From: a virus
Strand: one strand, 5' to 3'
Length of the DNA stretch: 22,097 nucleotides
Virus record (IMG/VR): IMGVR_UViG_3300025138_000423
Span: 1-22,097 of that record
This document shows positions 1-5,792 of this stretch, in pieces. The first letter of the stretch is position 1. Each line of letters starts with the position of its first letter. The position numbers and the translations under genes were made by a program. A model generated the notes under the pieces. That model was not told the origin of the DNA. It did not search any database and was given only the letters and a program-made list of their open reading frames with translations.

Positions 1-108
1 TGCCACAGCAGAAGCAAAAAAGAACTCAGAGGTGTAGCACCTATGCTGAAGTCGGGGTGTCCTAGCCTCGTAAAGTTAAAACAAACGCTACCGATTGGTT
101 ACCGTTAA
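1..108 (+). other. Possible 3' end of an upstream gene
   Basis: Frame 1 is open from the first base to a TAA at 106-108 (35 codons). Frame 2 is open to a TAG at 35-37 and would give a hydrophilic tail ending AKKNSEV. Either could be the tail of a gene that starts before the window. Neither piece is long enough to recognise, so this only records that a coding end may lie here. Confidence 0.25.
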
Positions 109-115
109 GTAACCA
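96..115 (+). promoter_or_regulatory. Inverted repeat in the ssb leader
   Basis: TGGTTAC and GTAACCA form a perfect 7-bp dyad around the 6-nt centre CGTTAA. It ends 13 nt before the AAGGAG ribosome site (129-134) of ssb. It could be an operator or a short mRNA hairpin controlling ssb. There is no T-run after it, so it is not a normal terminator. I found no convincing -35/-10 pair with correct spacing around it. Confidence 0.4.
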
Positions 116-139
116 CCTAATTTAATATAAGGAGATGTA

Positions 140-577
140 ATGGTCAATAAAGTCATGTTGATTGGTAACTTAACCAAGCCAGCAGAAATCAAAAACACGT
201 CAACTGGCGGAGTAGTAGCTCTGTTAAATTTAGCAACAAACGAATCTTGGGTAGATAAAACTTCCGGAGAAAAGAAGTCCAAGGCTGAATACCACCGCAT
301 AACAATTTTTAATCGTCTCGCGGAAGTTGTACAAAAATTAGACCTCGATACAGGTACTCAATTGTACATAGAAGGACAGCTTACTCACCGAGACTATGTT
401 GCCGCAAACGGTGAAAAGAAATACGTGACTGAGGTAAAGCTTGGCGGCTTTGGTTCTGAGCTAAAGATTTTATCTAAGAAAGTTAATACTCAAGCTCCAG
501 CTCAACAAATTGCTGATGCTCCAGCTTCTATTACCCCGGTTGCATCTGAGGAGTTTGACGATGACATCCCATTTTAA
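140..577 (+). CDS. ssb: Single-stranded DNA-binding protein
   Basis: This protein coats single-stranded DNA during phage replication and recombination and recruits partners through its C-terminal tip. The 145-residue product has the OB-fold typical of bacterial SSBs: the opening MVNKVMLIGNLTKPAEIK, an aromatic/basic stretch around residues 35-60 (ESWVDK, YHRITIFNRLAE), and LYIEGQLTHRDY at 76-86 (family: LxVEGxLxxRxW). A flexible Ala/Gln/Pro linker (about 115-135) leads to the acidic tip DDDIPF, the classic SSB protein-interaction tail. The start has an AAGGAG site 5 nt upstream. An ATG at 135 is followed directly by TAA and is not a start. It is the first complete gene of the plus-strand operon and overlaps the next gene by 17 nt. 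Confidence 0.96.
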   Translation: MVNKVMLIGNLTKPAEIKNTSTGGVVALLNLATNESWVDKTSGEKKSKAEYHRITIFNRLAEVVQKLDLDTGTQLYIEGQLTHRDYVAANGEKKYVTEVKLGGFGSELKILSKKVNTQAPAQQIADAPASITPVASEEFDDDIPF

Positions 578-758
578 AATAATTGTATTAGCGCTATTGT
601 TATCAGGCTGTAGTGCATTGCAAGATAAGCATGATTCATTATTAATACCACCGAACGTGATAGATGATGACCAGCTTATTTGTACGAGCGAAATCATGAG
701 CAACTGCGCTGGTTTCTTAACCCAAAAAGATATAGATAAGGAGAATGACAATGACTAA
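561..758 (+). CDS. Small outer-membrane-type lipoprotein
   Basis: The 65-residue product has a lysine-containing N-terminus, a hydrophobic core (IIVLALLL) and a clean lipobox LLSGC with Cys17 as the predicted lipidated residue. Ser at +2 favours sorting to the outer membrane. The mature part is only about 49 residues, is acidic towards its end and has two more cysteines. The open frame extends up to 510, but ATG 561 is preferred: GAGGAG lies 7 nt upstream and the signal peptide begins there. It overlaps the ssb 3' end by 17 nt and its TAA overlaps the next ATG. An Rz1-like outer-membrane spanin is possible by size, but it is not proline-rich and no partner spanin is adjacent, so the role is unknown. 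Confidence 0.75.
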   Translation: MTSHFKIIVLALLLSGCSALQDKHDSLLIPPNVIDDDQLICTSEIMSNCAGFLTQKDIDKENDND

Positions 759-918
759 ACTACGTCCATACTGGAGTAAATCGCTGAACATACAGCACAT
801 TACAGAACATTTTACTAAAGCTCAACTTGAAAAAAGACTTAGAAAAAAAGGTGTAGAATTAGATAAAAGAAAGTCTATGGCAAATCTTATAGAAGAAAAC
901 TATGACATTCTTAATTGA
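751..918 (+). CDS. Small basic protein, possible helix-extension-helix fold
   Basis: This is a 55-codon gene beginning MTKLRPYWSK. AAGGAG at 738-743 sits 7 nt before the ATG. It overlaps the preceding lipoprotein stop by 8 nt and the next gene by 17 nt, which argues for a real coupled gene. The segment FTKAQLEKRLRKKGVELDKR followed by KSMANLIEENYDIL resembles the two-helix pattern of SAP/HeH nucleic-acid-binding domains (hydrophobic-xx-LexrLrkkG, then a second helix). That resemblance is by eye and unproven. Its strong net positive charge fits nucleic-acid binding. Confidence 0.65.
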   Translation: MTKLRPYWSKSLNIQHITEHFTKAQLEKRLRKKGVELDKRKSMANLIEENYDILN

Positions 919-1015
919 AACTACAGTTCCATTGCTTGCGCTGATTGGTACAGGACTGGTTAGCGCTGGTGCTACGCTGTTGTTAATGACACTAGGTATG
1001 CCTGATGAAAAATAA
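902..1015 (+). CDS. 37-residue single-span membrane peptide
   Basis: ATG 902 opens a 37-codon frame with one long hydrophobic segment from about residue 9 to 31 (VPLLALIGTGLVSAGATLLL) and a short acidic/basic tail PDEK. It overlaps the previous gene by 17 nt and the next gene by 11 nt. Its own ribosome site is weak (AGAAGAAA), so translational coupling is likely. Function is unknown; small holin-like or membrane-modulating peptides are common in phages. Its place in an unbroken chain of overlapping frames is the main support. Confidence 0.5.
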   Translation: MTFLIETTVPLLALIGTGLVSAGATLLLMTLGMPDEK

Positions 1016-1205
1016 ATTTACAGATAAAGAGCTTATGGCTTTTGCTGATAAAGAAACTAAAGGTGAGAAAGCAATGGATATATTAGGTGCTTTGTTAAAA
1101 GGTGATGCAGAATCCAAGATACTAGCAAAAAGATTAGCTGTCTTTACACAAACACGCAATGCTTTGTTTAGTGGATTAGTTGACATACATAGGAGAAAAC
1201 AATGA
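1005..1205 (+). CDS. 66-residue protein resembling the N-terminus of anti-sigma factors
   Basis: The product begins MKNKFTDKELMAFADKE. Together with a helix near residues 34-53 (DAESKILAKRLAVFTQTRNAL), this mirrors the pattern of many alphaproteobacterial anti-sigma factors, where T-D-E-x-L-M-A-Y-x-D-G-E-L is followed by DPxxxxRlxxFrxxrdaL. It lacks the zinc-binding HxxxCxxC motif and the membrane span seen in many of those proteins, so any relation covers only the soluble part. It could bind host RNA polymerase or a sigma factor. The call is a pattern resemblance, not a demonstrated homology. Its ATG overlaps the end of the preceding membrane peptide gene. Confidence 0.6.
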   Translation: MKNKFTDKELMAFADKETKGEKAMDILGALLKGDAESKILAKRLAVFTQTRNALFSGLVDIHRRKQ

Positions 1206-1318
1206 GAAAGATTTGGTCATGGTTAATTTTTTTCTATTCAGTTGGTTTTATTATTGAAGTTACTGCAATCGTATACATAGCTTTGTGGTTCTCACAGTAC
1301 GAGCAGTACATTCACTAA
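1202..1318 (+). CDS. 38-residue single-span membrane peptide
   Basis: ATG 1202 is preceded by AGGAG with good spacing and opens a 38-codon frame beginning MRKIWSWLIFFYSVG. Nearly the whole product from residue 5 to 30 is hydrophobic, rich in Phe, Ile, Trp and Tyr, with a positive N-terminus, so a single membrane span with an inside N-terminus is likely. The TAA overlaps the next ATG as TAATG. Size and layout resemble small phage membrane peptides, but no function can be assigned. Confidence 0.6.
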   Translation: MRKIWSWLIFFYSVGFIIEVTAIVYIALWFSQYEQYIH

Positions 1319-1569
1319 TGGGTAAGCGTAGAACTCTGACGTACATGCTAGACGATGGTCAAAAAATAACATCAAGAGAATTATCAGCAGAACTTGGTTG
1401 TACAGAATCAGCCGCAAGAAATCGTTTAAACAGACACACCGACCCTGTTCAAATATTTGCTCCATTTAATAAAGCTAAAGGTGGTAGACCTAAAGGAAAA
1501 CAAAAGAAAGAAGAAATATTATTACGCTACGAAGACCCAATGTGGCGATTAGCATTAAAGACTATCTAA
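1318..1569 (+). CDS. Helix-turn-helix DNA-binding protein with AT-hook-like tail
   Basis: The 83-residue product has a helix-turn-helix at about 17-40 (ITSRELSAELGCTESAARNRL): a ReLA-type first helix, a Gly in the turn and an S-A-A-R-N-R-L recognition helix. A basic stretch at 52-65 contains GGRPKGKQKK, whose GRP core resembles an AT-hook. A GTG at 1285 would extend it, but ATG 1318 is preferred because it forms TAATG with the preceding stop. The stop codon abuts the stop of terL on the opposite strand. It may be a late-gene regulator. It may instead be a small terminase (TerS), since those carry N-terminal helix-turn-helix domains, though its length is short for that and its orientation relative to terL is unusual. 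Confidence 0.7.
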   Translation: MGKRRTLTYMLDDGQKITSRELSAELGCTESAARNRLNRHTDPVQIFAPFNKAKGGRPKGKQKKEEILLRYEDPMWRLALKTI

Positions 1570-2871
1570 TTAAACAACACCTTTTATGTTTCTTCTTAAA
1601 GGTTTATCCCAAGCTTCATTGTAAGGTGTGTACCCAATAGCAAGATACCTCATCGAGTCTGCCGCATGTGAACTCCAATCGTGCTTTGGTCTCATTCTCC
1701 ACGTCTTACCATTGTCATCCCAATCTCTTGAGTAATTTAACATAGCATCTATTAATTTTTCACACTTAACTTCGTCAAAATAACATCTGTCCAACAGCTC
1801 TCTAACTTTTTGAATGCCATCATCTATAAGTAATGAAGGTGCTATTTCAATATCTCTAATTCCTAAACCTTCTAATGTTTCAATACGACTCTTACCTGTA
1901 CCCAATTCTCTAACTCTAACGTCATGTGGAAATACATGCTGGTCGTAAACGTACCCTTTGTCTTGTAACACCTTAGCGTAATGCTCTAGTCCAGCACCTG
2001 ATGCTTCATAATAGTCAATGATGTGAATTTCAGTACCAATAAATTGTGAGAAAACGATTGACGTGCTGTCGCCTACCCCTAAATCCCAACTTGTTACTAC
2101 TCCTTTAGCTCTGTCATATCTTACTGTACCAATTCTGTCTTCGTCTTTAGCTCTTCTCATTTCAGAGCTGTAATAACTTCCCTCTGAGTAAACTAAAAAT
2201 CCACCTTCCCAAATGTGTTCGTACATATCCGGACGTTTCTTTTTGTCTTCTATGCGTTGGTCATCAAGAACTTTTGGAAACCAAGGATTGTCTGTGTAAT
2301 TTAACTTAACTATTTTACAATTGCTAGGAAAGTTAGCTCTAAATCTTTCATGCGTTGCAGAATATTTTGACTCCGGATTCCATGTCACCCAAATCTCTGA
2401 AGAAAATCCAATACTAAGGTCTTCTTCTCGTATAGATGGTAGTAGCACATCCCATGCTCTTCCGCTTACATTCTCTGCTTCATCTACCCAAGCTAATAAG
2501 ATACGAGACTTAGATTTAATTGAGTCTAGTGAACGTCTTAGACCAGCAAAAGTGTACGTAATTCGTCCATCCTTACTTTTAATGTACTTGTCACCTAACT
2601 CATAATAATCTTCTAGCCAAGGTACTGAACGTATAGCCGCTTTAATTTCTTCTAAAGATGACTCAGTTAATGAGTTCATAAACTCACGACCACAAAGTAT
2701 TGTACCGGATACACCTGAGCTACCCCAGCGATAGCCAAAGACAGCACTCATTAGTGCAAATGAACGAGTCTTGCCTGAACCTCTAGAACCATAGCTGGCT
2801 CTAATTCTTGCCTCGCCTTCAAATATTGGTACTAATTTAGGTGGTAACTCAATCTGTGCAATTTCACTCAA
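1570..2871 (-). CDS. terL: Terminase large subunit (packaging ATPase/nuclease)
   Basis: This motor pumps DNA into the prohead and cuts it. The 433-residue product has Walker A GSRGSGKT at 28-35, Walker B ILLAWVDE at 124-131 with catalytic Asp130/Glu131, and coupling motif TWNP at 163-166. The RNase H-like nuclease has acidic residues in SWDLG (Asp263), HDVR (Asp317) and HAADSMRY (Asp405). This is a complete PBSX/Terminase_3-type layout. The start is TTG: an in-frame TGA lies two codons upstream and the first ATG would remove Walker A, so no other start keeps the ATPase. The TTG overlaps the upstream TGA as TTGA, with a weak GGA 7 nt before it. It is the last gene of the late operon and meets the plus-strand operon with no gap. 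Confidence 0.96.
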   Translation of the reverse strand: MSEIAQIELPPKLVPIFEGEARIRASYGSRGSGKTRSFALMSAVFGYRWGSSGVSGTILCGREFMNSLTESSLEEIKAAIRSVPWLEDYYELGDKYIKSKDGRITYTFAGLRRSLDSIKSKSRILLAWVDEAENVSGRAWDVLLPSIREEDLSIGFSSEIWVTWNPESKYSATHERFRANFPSNCKIVKLNYTDNPWFPKVLDDQRIEDKKKRPDMYEHIWEGGFLVYSEGSYYSSEMRRAKDEDRIGTVRYDRAKGVVTSWDLGVGDSTSIVFSQFIGTEIHIIDYYEASGAGLEHYAKVLQDKGYVYDQHVFPHDVRVRELGTGKSRIETLEGLGIRDIEIAPSLLIDDGIQKVRELLDRCYFDEVKCEKLIDAMLNYSRDWDDNGKTWRMRPKHDWSSHAADSMRYLAIGYTPYNEAWDKPLRRNIKGVV

Positions 2872-3368
2872 GAGTCATTCCATTGTACGTTGCGTTTGCG
2901 ATGACCGTTCCAAGCTAACCAGCCACCTAATCTAAGTGCGTAGTACGCTAGGTAATTAATCAGTTTAAATCCGTTAACATCTACACAAATGTCTCTAAAG
3001 AGCATATCTGCCCATTTTTGAGTCTTTTTCTCTGTAGCACCCTTCTTGCCACCTAACTTGAGAACTTCAAATTTATACACATAGTCGTGTACGAGACCAC
3101 CACTCAAGAGGACACCCATAGGTGAGAGCCAACTTCTTAATGGTTTAGGTACTGAAGCGCCATCAAAGATAAATCCTTTAGGAATGACGTAATACGTTGG
3201 ATGTGTGTTACCATCATGTGTTATGTGAAATTTCCAATCTTTAGTAATCTCCCACGTTCTAGTCTTAGTGAGCCATAAGATAATTCCTCCTACAAAACCT
3301 TTGGATTTAGTTTCCATAGGTACTGGCATCATGTGTGGCATCTCTTGGTATTCAATTTTTACTGGCAT
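2868..3368 (-). CDS. DUF1353 family protein
   Basis: The 166-residue product carries the DUF1353 signature: IPKGFIFDGASVP at 62-74, HDYVY at 94-98 and a helical ADMLFRDICVD stretch at 120-130. The family is widespread in phages and often lies near lysis or late structural genes, but its biochemical role is not established. The conserved His-Asp and Asp residues look like a possible metal or catalytic site, which is inference. A hydrophobic segment around 24-33 is short and probably not a signal peptide. AAGGAGA lies 5 nt before the ATG. Its TGA overlaps the TTG start of terL, so terL is probably translated by coupling. Confidence 0.8.
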   Translation of the reverse strand: MPVKIEYQEMPHMMPVPMETKSKGFVGGIILWLTKTRTWEITKDWKFHITHDGNTHPTYYVIPKGFIFDGASVPKPLRSWLSPMGVLLSGGLVHDYVYKFEVLKLGGKKGATEKKTQKWADMLFRDICVDVNGFKLINYLAYYALRLGGWLAWNGHRKRNVQWNDS

Positions 3369-3379
3369 ATCTTCTCCTT

Positions 3380-3820
3380 TTATTTGCCTTTGGCGAGCTG
3401 TGCGCCGAAATAGAACTCAATAATCATGGTTGCCCATCCGAATAGTTCATCCATTTTGACTACTGAACCAGCTTGTACAGTTATGTATTCGACTACATCC
3501 GGGGTAAGTTGAAACAAACCTAAAAAGTTTAAACCCTCTTTAGTTGTTGGTATAACCATTTCTGCATTAAAAACGACTGGTGCTACTTGCGTAAAAATTA
3601 CAAGCGCTAAAATTACAAGAATAATTATTCGCCTGTTCCAAGCCGCCATAGGTGATTCTTTGTCTGCCGCCGCTCTTGCTTGATTAATAGAATCATTGCG
3701 AGCTTGCATGTTCTCTATCATTAGTTTCTGTTGTTCTTGAGCCGCTTGACTCTTCAAAGCAAATAACTTACCAAGAAAGCCTAGTGCTATTGGTGCTATG
3801 TTTGCTAAAAAACTAATCAT
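3380..3820 (-). CDS. Holin-like membrane protein (GTA/3TM type)
   Basis: The 146-residue product has a hydrophobic N-terminal helix (about 3-22), a charged Gln/Glu/Arg-rich linker (24-62), a strong transmembrane segment at 64-84 (RIIILVILALVIFTQVAPVVF) and a third hydrophobic C-terminal segment (127-142, ending GAQLAKGK). The order ESPMAAWNRR, span, FxWxxxxxxFYFGxxxAKG resembles the 3TM holin family found in gene-transfer agents and marine phages. The role would be inner-membrane lesion formation at lysis. There is no endolysin in the window to confirm a lysis cassette. Its ATG overlaps the upstream TGA (ATGA). Confidence 0.65.
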   Translation of the reverse strand: MISFLANIAPIALGFLGKLFALKSQAAQEQQKLMIENMQARNDSINQARAAADKESPMAAWNRRIIILVILALVIFTQVAPVVFNAEMVIPTTKEGLNFLGLFQLTPDVVEYITVQAGSVVKMDELFGWATMIIEFYFGAQLAKGK

Positions 3821-4005
3821 ATAAGTTTCATCAGTAGTTCACCAATTCCTATATCAGTTGCTACCATAACAGCAAAACCAATTAACAATCCTTTACCCAT
3901 AGACATAAATTTAAGATTCATATTCTTAATTTCTCTAACGTCTTTATAAAGGTCAGCAATCTGCTTCTCGTGTTTATCGAGTTGTTTTTGTTGTAGTGCA
4001 GTCAT
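3817..4005 (-). CDS. Small coiled-coil plus transmembrane protein
   Basis: The 62-residue product starts with a charged amphipathic helix (residues 4-28, QKQLDKHEKQIADLYKDVRE) and ends with one transmembrane segment (38-60). This layout resembles XhlA/hemolysin-like lysis accessory proteins and small holin partners. No family can be assigned with confidence. Its ATG overlaps the stop of the 13-codon micro-ORF (TAATG), and its TGA overlaps the ATG of the holin candidate. All three are probably translated as a coupled series. Confidence 0.65.
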   Translation of the reverse strand: MTALQQKQLDKHEKQIADLYKDVREIKNMNLKFMSMGKGLLIGFAVMVATDIGIGELLMKLI

Positions 4006-4046
4006 TAGTATCTTTTAACTGGTGGTTTTTTATTTCTTTTTTTCAT
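4005..4046 (-). CDS. 13-codon basic micro-ORF
   Basis: A GGAG site with ideal 5-nt spacing precedes an ATG that encodes MKKRNKKPPVKRY. Seven of the 13 residues are Lys or Arg. Its TAA overlaps the ATG of the downstream membrane-protein gene as TAATG. The downstream gene has no other evident ribosome site, so this peptide may be a translational-coupling leader or a bona fide micro-protein. It is too short for any homology statement. Confidence 0.5.
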   Translation of the reverse strand: MKKRNKKPPVKRY

Positions 4047-4062
4047 AGTATCTCCTATGTTA

Positions 4063-4539
4063 TCAGTTGTTTAATGGATTGTCTAATGACTGTTGTATTC
4101 GTTTCATTAGTTTTTCTTCTGTAGCATCTAGCTGTATGTCAAATTTATCAAGCTTATTATCCATCGTAGTAATACGTACATCAATAGACTGAAGCTTAGT
4201 GTCAATTCTATTTTCAAGATTATAACTAGACGTTCTAAGCCTAGCAAGGTCTTCCTTTAGCTCTACTTTAATCTCTTTGGCTACTTCTTCTACCCGGAGT
4301 ACGTCAGCAGAGGTCTTCTTCATCTGAGAACTTATAGCTCCAAGGTCTAATGAAGCTAAGGACTCTACCTTCTGATACATTAAGAACCCTCCATAAAGCG
4401 TTCCTAGAATACTGCCAAGCAAGGCAAACGCACCTACTAACTGCGTATAGGTAAATCTAAGGCTACCAATCTTAATCCTCTTATCGACTAAGCCTTCTAT
4501 CTTTGCTACCTTGTCACCTAAATCAGTTGTCAAATCCAT
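4063..4539 (-). CDS. Membrane-anchored coiled-coil protein
   Basis: The product has a short soluble N-terminus, one transmembrane segment at about 34-55 (LVGAFALLGSILGTLYGGFLMY) and a long heptad-patterned C-terminal half (about 65-150, VEEVAKEIKVELKEDLARL and NRIDTKLQSIDVRITTMDNKL). This is an inner-membrane anchor with an extended coiled coil, a layout shared by i-spanins and some holin-associated proteins. The given ATG has AGGAG directly against it with no spacing. A TTG two codons later (4533-4531) has GGAG at 6 nt and matches the ATAGGAGAT leaders of neighbouring genes, so TTG may be the true start and remove two residues. The 5' end overlaps the preceding gene by 17 nt. Confidence 0.7.
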   Translation of the reverse strand: MDLTTDLGDKVAKIEGLVDKRIKIGSLRFTYTQLVGAFALLGSILGTLYGGFLMYQKVESLASLDLGAISSQMKKTSADVLRVEEVAKEIKVELKEDLARLRTSSYNLENRIDTKLQSIDVRITTMDNKLDKFDIQLDATEEKLMKRIQQSLDNPLNN

Positions 4540-4948
4540 CTCCTATCTGCATAGATTTTAACAGTTCTATCTCTGCGCGCAACTTTTCTACCTCTAGTCT
4601 GCGTCTTTGTAGTTCAAGTTGGTACAGGGTATTACAATTAATTCGTTCTTTTGGAGCGTCTAATGGCACAATTATGCGTGCATAAATTCCAAAATCTTTA
4701 GTCTGTGGATTGTTTTTATCATCTGTACTAAACAAAGAAGTAGCGTTATTTACTATCCCAGTTAAACCTAATTCAAAATTTGTGCTTCCGCCAATAGAAT
4801 TTTGGCAGTCTAAATCACCAGCTTTAATACTGTCTGTACCATAACCAACTCCAGCACTAGGCAATGCTAGATTAAGAGATGTGCTATTAGCCATTGATTG
4901 TGTGCAAAGAACAGCTAATAACAAACATCTTATTTGAATTTTGAGCAT
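4523..4948 (-). CDS. Exported protein with C-terminal coiled coil (cassette gene 5)
   Basis: The 141-residue product opens with a Sec signal peptide (basic MLKIQIR, hydrophobic CLLLAVLC, cleavage likely near SMA|NS). The mature part has a Gly/Ser-rich region (31-55), a DFGIYARIIVPLDAP segment at 85-99 and a charged C-terminal helix with heptad character (LELQRRRLEVEKLRAEIELL at 111-130). Cys48 and Cys105 could form a disulphide in the periplasm. I do not recognise a named family. It is the last of five consecutive exported-protein genes and overlaps its upstream neighbour by 19 nt. It may be a periplasmic or surface scaffold component, which is inference. Confidence 0.7.
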   Translation of the reverse strand: MLKIQIRCLLLAVLCTQSMANSTSLNLALPSAGVGYGTDSIKAGDLDCQNSIGGSTNFELGLTGIVNNATSLFSTDDKNNPQTKDFGIYARIIVPLDAPKERINCNTLYQLELQRRRLEVEKLRAEIELLKSMQIGDGFDN

Positions 4949-5304
4949 ATTCTAGTTGCTAACAAAGTCTTACTCTCATCGTTACTCCTTAATTTAGACA
5001 AAGAACAAACGTATCTAGCTTCTACTATGTCTTTTTCTCTTATGTAAATATCAAAATTAACTTTACTTAAATAATTAAGTTTAATAATCTTATAAGCTGT
5101 TACAAATGGTATTGGTTTCCACTCACCATCAAATACACCAACCTCATAATAACCTACATCCTCTCTAGAGTTCCACAACTCCATGGTTGTTTTCTTTACA
5201 CCTTGTACCGAACTAATCTGCCACTTCGGATAGGTCGGTGTCATCTCATGACTATATACTGTGTAATTAAACAGTAATAAACATATCCCTATTGAGCGAT
5301 ACAT
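4930..5304 (-). CDS. Exported Ig-fold protein resembling a pilus chaperone (PapD-like N domain)
   Basis: The 124-residue product has a signal peptide (MYRSIGICLLLFNYTVYSHE). The mature part follows the strand pattern of a PapD-type N-terminal domain: a Pro-containing opening (TPTYPKW), a T-T-M-E-L-W-N strand at 39-45, YYEVGVFD at 52-59, WKPIPF at 62-67, KIIKLNYLSKVNFDIYI at 72-88 (where chaperones have P..L.PG....v.i) and RYVCSLSKL at 97-105. It is about half the length of a two-domain chaperone, so the second domain is missing. Cys100 and Cys120 may pair. It sits directly after a pilin-like gene and overlaps it by 16 nt. No usher gene is present. Confidence 0.65.
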   Translation of the reverse strand: MYRSIGICLLLFNYTVYSHEMTPTYPKWQISSVQGVKKTTMELWNSREDVGYYEVGVFDGEWKPIPFVTAYKIIKLNYLSKVNFDIYIREKDIVEARYVCSLSKLRSNDESKTLLATRICSKFK

Positions 5305-5792
5305 TCAGCTAATACTACTGCTTTATATGCGCCGCCCGGAAAAGCTTTAGCTTGACCACCACCATAAGTTGCAACCGATGTAGCTTTTATCCATAAAGTG
5401 CCGGCGTGAGCCAAAGCGTAATTTCGCATCGAGCCACTTGTTGTACTAGCCGCCTGATACCCACTTTGGTCAGAAGAACTCATTTGTGCTACAGCAACAG
5501 TACCTACCCAGCTAACGGTGTCTGACAATGATGGACTTGAAGTAAATGCTGTAGGATAACTAACTTGCGCGTGATAAGCATTAGCAAGAGTTACATCAAA
5601 TCTTACGATAGGGTCAACTCCTGAACTAGCCGGCGCAGTCGTAAGTGTGTGAGCATTTGGGTTTCCGTACGCACCCGGAGTATCCATATTCACGGTGCAT
5701 CTGCTCTGTACCGTTCCAGTAATGTCAATATTTTCTGCCAAGATTGGCGTTGCACTAAGTATTAAGCTAAGTGTTATTAATAGTTTCTTCAT
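5289..5792 (-). CDS. Exported pilin-like / spore-coat-U-like protein
   Basis: The 167-residue product has a textbook signal peptide ending LILSATPILA|EN. The mature chain starts IDITGTVQSRCTV and ends GGAYKAVVLAECIAQ, with Cys32 and Cys164 placed as in pilin-type Ig domains, where N- and C-terminal strands are disulphide-linked. Between them are alternating beta-strand segments (PIVRFDVTLANAYHAQVSYP at 61-80). The overall pattern suggests a DUF4402/spore-coat-U-like or classical pilin-like beta-sandwich. GAGGAG lies 9 nt before the ATG, which overlaps the upstream TGA (ATGA). Its neighbour downstream looks like a pilus chaperone. It might form a surface structure or act as a secreted decoy, which is inference. 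Confidence 0.65.
   Translation of the reverse strand: MKKLLITLSLILSATPILAENIDITGTVQSRCTVNMDTPGAYGNPNAHTLTTAPASSGVDPIVRFDVTLANAYHAQVSYPTAFTSSPSLSDTVSWVGTVAVAQMSSSDQSGYQAASTTSGSMRNYALAHAGTLWIKATSVATYGGGQAKAFPGGAYKAVVLAECIAQ

Noticed and set aside
1-139. Promoter upstream of ssb
   Set aside because: TAATAT at 123-128 has no -35-like hexamer at 16-18 nt. TTGGTT (95-100) is 22 nt away.
135-140. ATG-TAA minimal ORF overlapping the ssb start
   Set aside because: The ribosome site touches this ATG with no spacing, so initiation at ATG 140 is far more likely.
510-751. 93-codon minus-strand frame and the upstream ATG at 510 for the lipoprotein
   Set aside because: The minus frame lies across ssb and the lipoprotein without a ribosome site. 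The 510 start would place 17 residues before a good signal peptide that starts at 561 with GAGGAG upstream.
1285-1317. GTG start for the HTH protein
   Set aside because: It has no ribosome site and lies inside the preceding membrane peptide. ATG 1318 is in TAATG overlap and begins a natural basic N-terminus.
4021-4050. T-rich stretch considered as a terminator
   Set aside because: It is the A-rich Lys/Arg/Asn codons of the 13-codon micro-ORF on the minus strand, and no stem precedes it in either direction.
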